Below are positions 1-9,009 of a stretch of DNA of 53,896 nt, piece by piece. Within the stretch, counting starts at the first letter, position 1; every line of letters starts with the position of its first letter. The notes below the pieces were generated by a model. That model saw only the letters and a program-made list of their open reading frames with translations. It was not told the origin of the DNA and made no database searches. Source of the DNA: an uncultured Clostridia bacterium (GTDB lineage: Bacteria; Bacillota; Clostridia; Oscillospirales; Oscillospiraceae). The stretch is taken from the NCBI GenBank assembly GCA_947173485.1, contig CAMWFH010000017.1, positions 1 through 53,896 on the forward strand, given 5' to 3'. Made by a program: the position numbers and the translations under genes.

Positions 1-69
1 GTGGCTCAATGGCAGAGCACATCACTCGTAATGATGGGGTTGTGGGTTCGATTCCCACCACTAGCTCCA
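1..69 (+). tRNA. tRNA-Thr (anticodon CGT), 5' end cut by window edge
   Basis: A D-arm (GCTC/GAGC), an anticodon stem CATCA/TGATG around the loop CTCGTAA, and a T-arm GTGGG/CCCAC with loop TTCGATT are all readable, followed by acceptor strand CACTAGC, discriminator T and an encoded CCA at 67-69. The anticodon CGT reads ACG (Thr). The first six acceptor bases lie before the window, so the feature is partial at its 5' end only. Confidence 0.93.
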
Positions 70-82
70 GGACCGTATAGCG

Positions 83-113
83 AGAGGCCGCAGGCGTTGG
101 ACCTGCGGCCTCT
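83..113 (+). terminator. Hairpin downstream of tRNA-Thr
   Basis: A 12-bp perfect stem (AGAGGCCGCAGG at 83-94 with its complement at 102-113) with a 7-nt loop lies 14 bp after the tRNA. Only a weak T stretch follows, so it may be a processing or weak termination structure. Confidence 0.5.
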
Positions 114-120
114 TACTGTC

Positions 121-178
121 CGCCCCAAAGATCTGAGCCCCTGCGTATAGGGAGTTGGATCTTTAGGGCGGGCTTTTG
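121..178 (+). terminator. Second hairpin after tRNA, terminator-like
   Basis: CGCCC-c-AAAGATC (121-133) pairs with GATCTTT-a-GGGCG (158-170) across a 24-nt loop, followed by GGCTTTTGCT. With the preceding hairpin it probably ends the tRNA transcript. The stretch from 180 to the promoter at 236 shows nothing else. Confidence 0.45.
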
Positions 179-235
179 CTTCTAGGGCTTTTCCCGCGCC
201 GCATCATCCGTTGTGGTGGGCAGCAAATATTTTGC

Positions 236-264
236 TTGACAAAAGTATTTTTGAATACTATAAT
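236..264 (+). promoter_or_regulatory. Sigma-A promoter of marR-MATE operon
   Basis: Perfect consensus hexamers: TTGACA at 236-241, a 17-bp spacer, and TATAAT at 259-264. Such a strong promoter in front of an efflux operon implies that it is normally repressed. Confidence 0.85.
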
Positions 265-280
265 AGTATGTACAAATACT
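244..280. promoter_or_regulatory. Tandem palindromic operators AGTAT-N6-ATACT
   Basis: Two 16-bp palindromes of identical design lie at 244-259 (in the -35/-10 spacer, reaching the -10) and 265-280 (just after the -10). Their starts are 21 bp apart, two helical turns, so both would face the same side of the DNA. MarR-family dimers commonly bind palindromes of this size over their own promoter. The first downstream gene encodes such a protein, so autorepression is the natural reading (inference). Confidence 0.7.
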
Positions 281-418
281 AAATAGAAGGGGGGGCATCA
301 CGCATTGTGGCGATGGTATGTGGTGCTATGCTATTTGATCGTCGCTGATGGGATGGATCTGTTGTGGCATTGGTGGGATCTTCGAGAAAAATTTGGGGGA
401 GGAGAGACCAGACAGGAC

Positions 419-880
419 ATGAAAATGAAGGAGGAAGGATCGATCGTGCTGTCCGATAACGAGAGATTTTGGGGGGCCTGGGGGCAGGCCAACGCCCTGT
501 ATACCCGCTGGGCGGATGCCCATGCAGTCAATTACTATCTGCTGTTCGTCCTGTACGCCCTAGACGGCCAGGCGGCCATGACGCAGAAAATGATCTGCGA
601 CTGTACTGGCCTCACGAAGCAGACGGTCAACAGCGTTATCCGCACGTTGAAAGGCGAGGGCTATGTCGTCCTCTCCCCCGGCCAGGGGGACAAGCGGGAG
701 AAGCAGGTGGCTCTGACGGAAAAGGGCGCCGCCTATTCCCGAGAGGTACTGGAGCCGCTCCATGAGCTGGAGCGCACGGTCCTTGCCCGTATGGGGAACG
801 GCCGGGTACAGCAGATGATCAACGATATCACCCTGTTCAATACCGTTTTTGAAAAAGAAATGGAGAAAAGACTGTCATGA
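419..880 (+). CDS. MarR-family transcriptional regulator
   Basis: A protein of 153 residues, the usual MarR size. The winged-helix core is visible: a helix-turn-helix around MICDCTGLTKQTVNSVIRTL and a wing with GDKREKQVALTEKG, which is very typical of the family. The start chosen is ATG 419, preceded by GGGGGAGGAG about 14 bp upstream. In-frame GTG 446, with AAGGAGG before it, is an alternative, and further upstream in-frame codons would give an atypical N-terminal extension. It overlaps the next gene by 4 bp (ATGA), so the two are translationally coupled. It probably represses its own operon through the two palindromes at 244-280. The inducer is unknown. Confidence 0.88.
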   Translation: MKMKEEGSIVLSDNERFWGAWGQANALYTRWADAHAVNYYLLFVLYALDGQAAMTQKMICDCTGLTKQTVNSVIRTLKGEGYVVLSPGQGDKREKQVALTEKGAAYSREVLEPLHELERTVLARMGNGRVQQMINDITLFNTVFEKEMEKRLS

Positions 881-2238
881 GCGCAAAGAGCTATAAGACC
901 TTCTATGCCTGTGTCATCCCCTCGGTCCTGGCCTTCGCCCTATCCGGGGTCTATACCATCGTGGACGGCTTCTTTGTAGGCCGCAGTGTGGGCGATATCG
1001 GCCTGTCCACCATCAACATCGCCTATCCGGTGGTGTCTCTTTTGCAGGCACTGGGGACCGGTATCGGCATGGGCGGGTCCGTCATGTACACCCTCAGCCG
1101 TTCCTCCGGCAAACAGGACGAGGCAAAACGATATCTGCGCTGTACCACCCTGCTGCTGCTCGTCGTGGGTGTTGTCCTCACCGTCCTGCTGCTGCTCACC
1201 ATGACGCCGGTCTTGAAGCTGCTGGGAGCCGCCGGGGAGATGGTGACGCTGGGGACGGGATATCTGAAATATATCGCCCTTGGTACGATCTTTCAGGTCT
1301 TTGCCACAGGCGTCGTTCCCATCATCCGCAACAACGATGGGGCGAAGTTCGCCATGGGGACCATGATCGCCGGTTTCCTCTGCAACATCGCGCTGGACTA
1401 TCTCTTTGTATGGGTCTATGAGTGGAGCGTGGCGGGGGCCGCCCTGGCCACCATCATCGGGCAGGCTCTCACCGCGGCGGGCGGCTTTCTCTATCTGGCC
1501 TGGCACAAGATCCCGGTCTGGGGCCTGGAGGGCAAGGGGACCGGCAGGTGCGTCCGGGATATCCTTAAGATCGGGATCGCCCCCTTCGGCATCTCTTTTA
1601 CTCCTCTGCTCTCCCAAATATGTATGAACCGTTCTTCTATGCAGTACGGTGGGGAAATGGCGGTCGCCAGCTACGCCTGCATCGCCTATGTGTTCACCAT
1701 CGTGTCTCTGCTGGTGCAGGGCGTCGGGGACGGAAGTCAGCCGCTGGTCAGCCGGTATCACGGTCAGAAGGATACAAGGGCCGTCCTTCAGACCAGAAAG
1801 CTGGCGTATGGCACGGCGGGGGTGCTGGCGGTCCTCTGCATGGTGGGCCTGTACGCTGTCCGGGGACGTATCGGCCCGGTGCTTGGCGCGTCAGCGGCGA
1901 CGGCCGAGAACGTCGCGAGGGTCCTGCCGGTCTTTCTGAGCAGCTACCTGTTCCTGGCCTTTTCCCGTGTCACCACGGCCGCCTTTTACGCCACCGAAAA
2001 GGTGGGATATTCCTACACATTGGTCTACATCGAGCCGCTTCTCCAGGTGCTGCTGCTCTCGTTCCTGCCCCGCTCGATGGGCATGGGACAGGTGGGCGTG
2101 TGGTGGACCATGCCGCTGGCACAGATCTTGACGGCCGCAGTTGCCGCTGTATTGAAGATCCAGACGGATAGAGGAACTGCCCAGGCCGTTGAAAGAGATC
2201 CAAGCCCGCCGGCGCAGGAGCTCGACAACGGAGGTTGA
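877..2238 (+). CDS. MATE-family multidrug efflux transporter
   Basis: A 453-residue hydrophobic protein with about 12 predicted membrane segments in two similar halves. The N-terminal half has the MATE-like pattern SGVYTIVDGFFVGR followed by a TINIAYPVVSLLQALGTGIGMGG stretch, and the length matches the family. MATE proteins export cationic drugs, dyes or metabolites using a sodium or proton gradient across the cytoplasmic membrane. The start overlaps the MarR gene stop by 4 bp, and the MarR/MATE pairing suggests substrate-induced derepression. The stop codon lies inside the -35 box of the rnpB promoter. The substrate cannot be told from sequence. Confidence 0.9.
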   Translation: MSAKSYKTFYACVIPSVLAFALSGVYTIVDGFFVGRSVGDIGLSTINIAYPVVSLLQALGTGIGMGGSVMYTLSRSSGKQDEAKRYLRCTTLLLLVVGVVLTVLLLLTMTPVLKLLGAAGEMVTLGTGYLKYIALGTIFQVFATGVVPIIRNNDGAKFAMGTMIAGFLCNIALDYLFVWVYEWSVAGAALATIIGQALTAAGGFLYLAWHKIPVWGLEGKGTGRCVRDILKIGIAPFGISFTPLLSQICMNRSSMQYGGEMAVASYACIAYVFTIVSLLVQGVGDGSQPLVSRYHGQKDTRAVLQTRKLAYGTAGVLAVLCMVGLYAVRGRIGPVLGASAATAENVARVLPVFLSSYLFLAFSRVTTAAFYATEKVGYSYTLVYIEPLLQVLLLSFLPRSMGMGQVGVWWTMPLAQILTAAVAAVLKIQTDRGTAQAVERDPSPPAQELDNGG

Positions 2239-2263
2239 CAACAGCGGAAAATTCCTGTAAAAT
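2235..2263 (+). promoter_or_regulatory. Sigma-A promoter of rnpB
   Basis: TTGACA (2235-2240), a 17-bp spacer and TAAAAT (2258-2263). The expected start near 2270 coincides with the first base pair of the RNase P RNA P1 helix. The -35 overlaps the stop codon of the MATE gene. Confidence 0.85.
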
Positions 2264-2269
2264 AGGCGG

Positions 2270-2680
2270 CGTGAGGAAGACAGACGGCCGCGTGACGGCG
2301 CCGAAAGGCCCGTTATGAGGAAAGTCCGGGCTCCATAGGGCAAGGATAACGGGTAACACCCGCCGGGGGCGACCCTAGGACAAGTGCAACAGAGATATAC
2401 CGCCGCACCCCTCCCCAGGGAGGAGACGCCCGGAGCGGATAGGCTCCCGATGTAACTGTGGAGAGCCGCTGCGGAGGTGCGGTAAGGGTGGAAAGGCGGA
2501 GGTAAGAGCCCGCCCGGTGACTGGAGACTGCTCACCGCTGTAAACTCTATCCGGAGCAACACCGTGGGAGGACGCAAGGCCGGCCCGGCCGTCCGCAGGA
2601 GGTGGCTGGAGCGCGCCGGCAACGGCGCGTCGAGATAGATGGCCGTTTGATACAGAACCCGGCTTACAGTCTTGCTCACA
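2270..2680 (+). ncRNA. rnpB: RNase P RNA (bacterial type A)
   Basis: This is the catalytic RNA that removes 5' leaders from pre-tRNAs. The conserved core GAGGAAAGTCCGGGCTCC is near 2318, the region ACAGAGATATACCGCC near 2388, GGTAAGGGTGGAAAGGC near 2480, and the 3' universal block CAGAACCCGGCTTAC near 2653. The P1 helix closes GTGAGGAAGAC (2271-2281) against GTCTTGCTCAC (2669-2679) with one mismatch, which sets the ends to within a few bases. It has its own promoter and a strong terminator. The length of about 410 nt is normal for type A. Confidence 0.95.
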
Positions 2681-2687
2681 CAAATAG

Positions 2688-2730
2688 GGGGACCTCTGGC
2701 GCAGTATGCCGGAGGTCCCCACTTTTATTT
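2688..2730 (+). terminator. Intrinsic terminator of rnpB
   Basis: GGGACCTC-t-GGC (from 2688) pairs with GCC-g-GAGGTCCC (to 2720) around a 7-nt loop, followed by ACTTTTATTT. Confidence 0.9.
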
Positions 2731-2779
2731 GCCGGGGCCGGGGGGCGGGGCCTTTTTGGAAGAACGGCAGATAAAAGCG

Positions 2780-2808
2780 TTGTTTTCTCCCGCTCGTTGT
2801 GGTATGAT
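2780..2808 (+). promoter_or_regulatory. Sigma-A promoter upstream of murD
   Basis: TTGTTT (2780-2785), a 17-bp spacer, TATGAT (2803-2808), 27 bp before the murD start. Confidence 0.6.
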
Positions 2809-2835
2809 AACCAAGAAAAGAACGGGGGGAAGGGT

Positions 2836-4224
2836 ATGACTTTACGAGCCTATTTTTCCGCGCTGCAAAACAAGCGGATCGCCGTGATCGGCATCGGCGT
2901 CAGCAACACGCCGCTCATCCAGGCGATGCTGGCGGCGGGACTGGATGTGACCGCCTGCGACAAAAAGCCTCGGTCCGCCTTGGGCGCCCTGGGCGACGAG
3001 CTGGAGCGGGCCGGCTGTGCCCTGTGCCTAGGGGAGGACTACCTGGACCGGCTGGACCAGGATGTGATCTTCCGCACGCCGGGGCTCCATCCCCGCTTTT
3101 TGGAGAGGGCCAAGGAGCGGGGGGCGGAGATCACCTCGGAGATGGAGGCCTTCTTCCAGCTGTGCCCCTGTCCCATCGTAGGCGTCACTGGCAGCGACGG
3201 CAAGACCACCACCACCACCATCATCGCCGGCCTTTTGGAGGCGGCTGGCCGCCGGGTCCATCTGGGGGGCAATATCGGCCATCCCCTCCTGACGGAGGTG
3301 GACAGCATCGCTCCGGGGGACGTGGCGGTGGTGGAGCTGAGCTCCTTCCAGCTGATGGACATGGACCGCAGTCCCCATATCGCGGTGCTGACCAATCTGT
3401 CGCCCAACCATCTGGATGTCCATAAGGACTATGCGGAGTATATCCAGGCCAAGACCAACATCTTCCGCCACCAGAGCCCGGTGGACCGGGCCGTTTTCAA
3501 CCTGGACAACGCCGAGACCCGGCGGCTCTCCAGGCAGGCGGTGGGCCGGTGCTTCGGCTTCACCCGGGAGGAGGTGCCGGAGCGGGGGACCTACCTGAGC
3601 GCCGGTTACCCCGGCGACCATATCTGGATGGTCAACGACCGGGGCCACCGGGCCGTGCTGTCCTTGGACGCGATCCGCCTGCCCGGCTGGCACAACGTGG
3701 AGAACTATATGGCCGCCATCGCGGCGGTGGACGGCCTGGTGCCCAACGAGGCCATCGCGGACTTCGCCGCCCATTTCCAGGGGGTGGAGCATCGGATCGA
3801 GCTGGTCCGCACCCTCCGGGGCGTCCGCTACTACAACGACTCCATCGCCTCCAGCCCCGCCCGGACCATCGCCGGCCTCCGGTGCTTCCCGGAGAAGGTC
3901 ATCCTGATGGCCGGCGGGAAGGACAAGGGCATCCCCTATGACGAGCTGGGCCCGGAGATCCTGGCCCATGTCAAGTCCCTGGTCCTCTGCGGGGCCACCG
4001 CCGGGAAGATCCGGGAGGCCGTGGAGCGGGCGCCGGGCTACACGCCGGGGTGCCTGGAGATCCAGGAGACCGGCGACTTCGCCGAGGCGGTGGGCCTGTG
4101 CGCCCAGCGGGCGGGGGAGGGGGACGTGGTGCTGCTGTCCCCGGCCAGTACCTCCTTCGACCGCTTCGCCAATTTCATGGAGCGGGGGAACACCTTCAAG
4201 CGGCTCGTCAATGAGTTGACATAA
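2836..4224 (+). CDS. murD: UDP-N-acetylmuramoylalanine--D-glutamate ligase
   Basis: A 462-residue Mur ligase that adds D-Glu to UDP-MurNAc-L-Ala with ATP in cytoplasmic peptidoglycan precursor synthesis. The N-terminal Rossmann-like segment starts IAVIGIGVSN. The ATP loop VTGSDGKTTTT is at about residues 117-127. HRIELV and YNDSIASSPART near residues 315-345 are the typical MurD C-terminal blocks, and AGGKDKG follows. The start ATG 2836 has a purine-rich GGGGGAAGGG just upstream. In-frame codons extending back to 2602 lie within rnpB and were rejected. It stands alone rather than in a dcw cluster. yunB follows 47 bp downstream. Confidence 0.95.
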   Translation: MTLRAYFSALQNKRIAVIGIGVSNTPLIQAMLAAGLDVTACDKKPRSALGALGDELERAGCALCLGEDYLDRLDQDVIFRTPGLHPRFLERAKERGAEITSEMEAFFQLCPCPIVGVTGSDGKTTTTTIIAGLLEAAGRRVHLGGNIGHPLLTEVDSIAPGDVAVVELSSFQLMDMDRSPHIAVLTNLSPNHLDVHKDYAEYIQAKTNIFRHQSPVDRAVFNLDNAETRRLSRQAVGRCFGFTREEVPERGTYLSAGYPGDHIWMVNDRGHRAVLSLDAIRLPGWHNVENYMAAIAAVDGLVPNEAIADFAAHFQGVEHRIELVRTLRGVRYYNDSIASSPARTIAGLRCFPEKVILMAGGKDKGIPYDELGPEILAHVKSLVLCGATAGKIREAVERAPGYTPGCLEIQETGDFAEAVGLCAQRAGEGDVVLLSPASTSFDRFANFMERGNTFKRLVNELT

Positions 4225-4248
4225 GGATAAGCCCTGCCGGCATACCCT
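4219..4248 (+). promoter_or_regulatory. Possible sigma-E-type mother-cell promoter for yunB
   Basis: ACATAAG (4219-4225), a 15-bp gap and CATACCCT (4241-4248) resemble the sporulation sigma-E pattern (ATA near -35, CATAnnnT at -10). The -35 overlaps the murD stop codon. yunB belongs to the sigma-E regulon in Bacillus subtilis, which supports the reading, but the predicted leader would be only about 20 nt. Confidence 0.35.
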
Positions 4249-4271
4249 CTCTGGAGGGAGGTGGTGCCGGC

Positions 4272-6976
<2,705 letters not shown>

Positions 6977-7000
6977 CGGCGGCAGGATAGATAGAGAAAG

Positions 7001-7031
7001 AGGGCAGCCACCCGGCTCGGGTGACTGCCCT
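7001..7031. terminator. Bidirectional terminator between ligA and the small minus-strand gene
   Basis: AGGGCAG-c-CACCC (7001-7013) pairs with GGGTG-a-CTGCCCT (7019-7031). On the minus strand it begins 4 bp after the stop of the 28-residue gene and is followed by CTTTCTCTATC. On the plus strand it serves ligA. Confidence 0.75.
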
Positions 7032-7035
7032 TGCT

Positions 7036-7122
7036 CTATCGCAGGATCTGGAGGACCGTTACGACCAGGAGCGCGGTCCAGAAGATATCTTGGAAGGTCT
7101 CGTTCTCAAACAGCTTTTTCAT
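7036..7122 (-). CDS. Small 28-residue single-pass membrane peptide, unknown
   Basis: A short reading frame with all the marks of a gene. ATG is preceded by GGAGG at 8-bp spacing, it encodes 28 residues, and its TAG stop lies 4 bp before an intrinsic terminator. The peptide begins MKKLFENETFQD and continues with one hydrophobic helix (FWTALLVVTVLQIL) ending in Arg. That predicts a single membrane span with the acidic and basic residues on the N-terminal side. A TATACT -10 box and TGTAAG boxes lie upstream. The hydrogenase operon ends 154 bp before it on the same strand with no clear terminator between, so co-transcription is also possible. No family is recognised and the function is unknown. 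Confidence 0.6.
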   Translation of the reverse strand: MKKLFENETFQDIFWTALLVVTVLQILR

Positions 7123-7186
7123 AGCAGCGCCTCCGTTTCTGTCTATCCTGGGAGCTTCCTAGAAGTTCTTTTTAGGAGCTGTCCCC

Positions 7187-7260
7187 AGTATAGCAGAGCG
7201 CCGCGCCGCCATCCATCGTTCTGTCTTACATTTTCCCGCCAAAGCTTACATTTTTGTAAG
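7187..7260 (-). promoter_or_regulatory. Putative activator-dependent promoter of the 28-residue gene
   Basis: Read on the minus strand: a palindrome CTTACAAAAATGTAAG (7260-7245), a second ATGTAAG (7231-7225), then after 32 bp a -10 box TATACT (7192-7187). The -35 position has no TTGACA-like hexamer, which fits a promoter that needs an activator bound at the TGTAAG element. The same element sits 33 bp before the -10 box of the response regulator gene at 27260. Confidence 0.45.
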
Positions 7261-7275
7261 GTCCCCGGCTCCGCG

Positions 7276-9009
7276 TCAGGGCATCTTCCACCCCTGGTGG
7301 TCGGTGTGGAGCAGCTCGTGAGCCCTGTGGCTCAGGGGCTTGCCCAGGTACTCCTTGTACAGCTCCTGCACCTTGGGGTTCTCATGGGAGAAGCGGATGG
7401 CGCTGGTCCGGTCCAGGAAGTAGAGGTTGTCGCCCCGGACCTTGGCCAGCTCCTGGCCGTCGTGGATGGGCTGGCCGCCGCCGCCGGCGCACCCGCCGGG
7501 ACAGGCCATGACCTCCACGAAGTCGTACTGGACCTCCCCCCGCTTCATGGCCTCGATCAGCCGCCGGGCGTTGCCCAGTCCGCTGACCACCGCCACCCGG
7601 ACGGTGGTCCCGGCCATGTCGATGTTGGCCTCCTTCCAGCCCTCCAGGCCCCGGACCATATAGAAGGCGTCCGGGTAGGGGTCCTTGCCGGTGACCAGGT
7701 AGTAGCAGGTCCGCAGGGCCGCCTCCATCACGCCGCCGGTGGCGCCGAAGATGACCCCGGCCCCGGTGGCTACGCCGAAGGGGTCGTCGAAGGGGGTCTC
7801 CGGCAGGTTGGCCACATCCAGATGGTCCCCCCGGATCATGCGGACGATCTCACGGGTGGTGAGGACGATATCCACATCCCGGCCATGGCCGGCGTCGTTG
7901 ATGTTGGGGATGGCGGCCTCGTGCTTCTTGGCCACGCAGGGCATGATGGAGATATTGACGATCTTGTCCGGGTCCAGCCCCAGCTTCTCGGCGATGTAGG
8001 TCTTGGTCATGGCCCCCTGCATCTGGTGGGGGCTCTTGGCGGTGGACAGGTGGGGCGTGAGCTCGGGATACTGGCTCTTCAAAAACCGCACCCAGCCGGG
8101 GCAGCAGGAGGTGAACAGAGGCAGGGGCCCTTGGGAGGGGTCCCGCAGCCGCTCTAAGAACTCGCTGCCCTCCTCCATGATGGTCAGGTCCGCGCCAAAA
8201 TCGGTATCGAACACATAGTCGAACCCAATGGCCTTCAAGGCGGACACCAGCCGCTCCGGGGTGGCGAGCTCCCGTTCCAGCCCCAGCGCCTCGCCCCAGG
8301 CGGCCCGGACCGCCGGCGCCACCTGGACGATGGTCACCTTCTCCTTGTCGGCGAAGGCGCCGTCGTGGGAGAGGAGGCGCTCCGTGTCGTCCCGGGACCG
8401 GAGGGCCCCGGTGGGGCAGTGGGTGATGCACTGGCCGCAGAGGGAGCAGCCGGCCCGCTCGATCATCCGGTTATAGGACACGCCCACGGTGGTCCGGGAG
8501 CCGGTCTTGGACAGGTCCCAGACGTGGAGGTCCTGGACCTTGTCGCAGATCTGGATGCAGCGCATACATTTGATGCACTTGCCCGCCTCCCGGATCAGGG
8601 GGAAGTCGTAGGGCCAGTTGAACTTGGGGGCGTGGTTGGCGTAGTCCAGTTTGAACAGCCCCAGCTCGTTGGCCAGCTTTTGCAGGTTGCAGTTGCCGCT
8701 GCGGGTACAGGTGGGGCAGTGGCAGTCATGCTGGGAGAGGATCAGCTGGGCGTTGACCCGGCGGGCCTGGCGGACCCGGGGGGAGTTGGTGAAGATCTCC
8801 ATGCCCTCTGCCACCACGTTGTTGCAGGCGGTGACCAGCCGGTCCACGCCGCGGACCTCCACGGAGCAGACCCGGCAGGCGCCGATCTCGTTGAGCCCCT
8901 TCAGATAGCAGAGGCTGGGCACTGGCATATTGGCCTGGGCGGCGGCGTCTAGGATGGTGGTGCCCTCCTTGACCTGGAGGGGGATATCGTTGATCTTGAT
9001 GTTTACCAT
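7276..9009 (-). CDS. [FeFe]-hydrogenase catalytic subunit
   Basis: A 577-residue enzyme for reversible hydrogen production. Order from the N-terminus: a [2Fe-2S] ferredoxin domain (LCYLKGLNEIGACRVC, near residues 33-48), a His-Cys3 cluster (HDCHCPTC...C), two [4Fe-4S] motifs (CIKCMRCIQIC and CSLCGQCITHCP), then the H-cluster domain with all three signatures: TSCCPGW, MPCVAKKHEA and EVMACPGGCAGGGGQP. The bridging cysteines are intact, so it should be active. It is translated from ATG 9009, overlapping the upstream flavoprotein gene by 7 bp, so the two subunits are coupled. The pairing with a GltD-like protein resembles the group A2 layout of [FeFe]-hydrogenases (family knowledge; assignment is inference). 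Confidence 0.95.
   Translation of the reverse strand: MVNIKINDIPLQVKEGTTILDAAAQANMPVPSLCYLKGLNEIGACRVCSVEVRGVDRLVTACNNVVAEGMEIFTNSPRVRQARRVNAQLILSQHDCHCPTCTRSGNCNLQKLANELGLFKLDYANHAPKFNWPYDFPLIREAGKCIKCMRCIQICDKVQDLHVWDLSKTGSRTTVGVSYNRMIERAGCSLCGQCITHCPTGALRSRDDTERLLSHDGAFADKEKVTIVQVAPAVRAAWGEALGLERELATPERLVSALKAIGFDYVFDTDFGADLTIMEEGSEFLERLRDPSQGPLPLFTSCCPGWVRFLKSQYPELTPHLSTAKSPHQMQGAMTKTYIAEKLGLDPDKIVNISIMPCVAKKHEAAIPNINDAGHGRDVDIVLTTREIVRMIRGDHLDVANLPETPFDDPFGVATGAGVIFGATGGVMEAALRTCYYLVTGKDPYPDAFYMVRGLEGWKEANIDMAGTTVRVAVVSGLGNARRLIEAMKRGEVQYDFVEVMACPGGCAGGGGQPIHDGQELAKVRGDNLYFLDRTSAIRFSHENPKVQELYKEYLGKPLSHRAHELLHTDHQGWKMP

Noticed and set aside
305..418. Longer MarR start at 305, adding 38 residues
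   Set aside because: The added part (Trp/His-rich) is unlike any MarR protein and has no suitable ribosome binding site; ATG 419 gives the family length.
2602..2835. Longer murD start inside rnpB
   Set aside because: The extension lies in RNase P RNA and its terminator; the murD promoter lies downstream of it.
3024..3425. Plus-strand frame with a run of six histidines inside murD
   Set aside because: The histidines come from the ACC ACC repeats of the murD ATP loop read out of frame.
7245..7260. CTTACAAAAATGTAAG as the hydrogenase terminator
   Set aside because: The stem is six AT-rich base pairs with no T tract after it; a regulatory palindrome is more likely.
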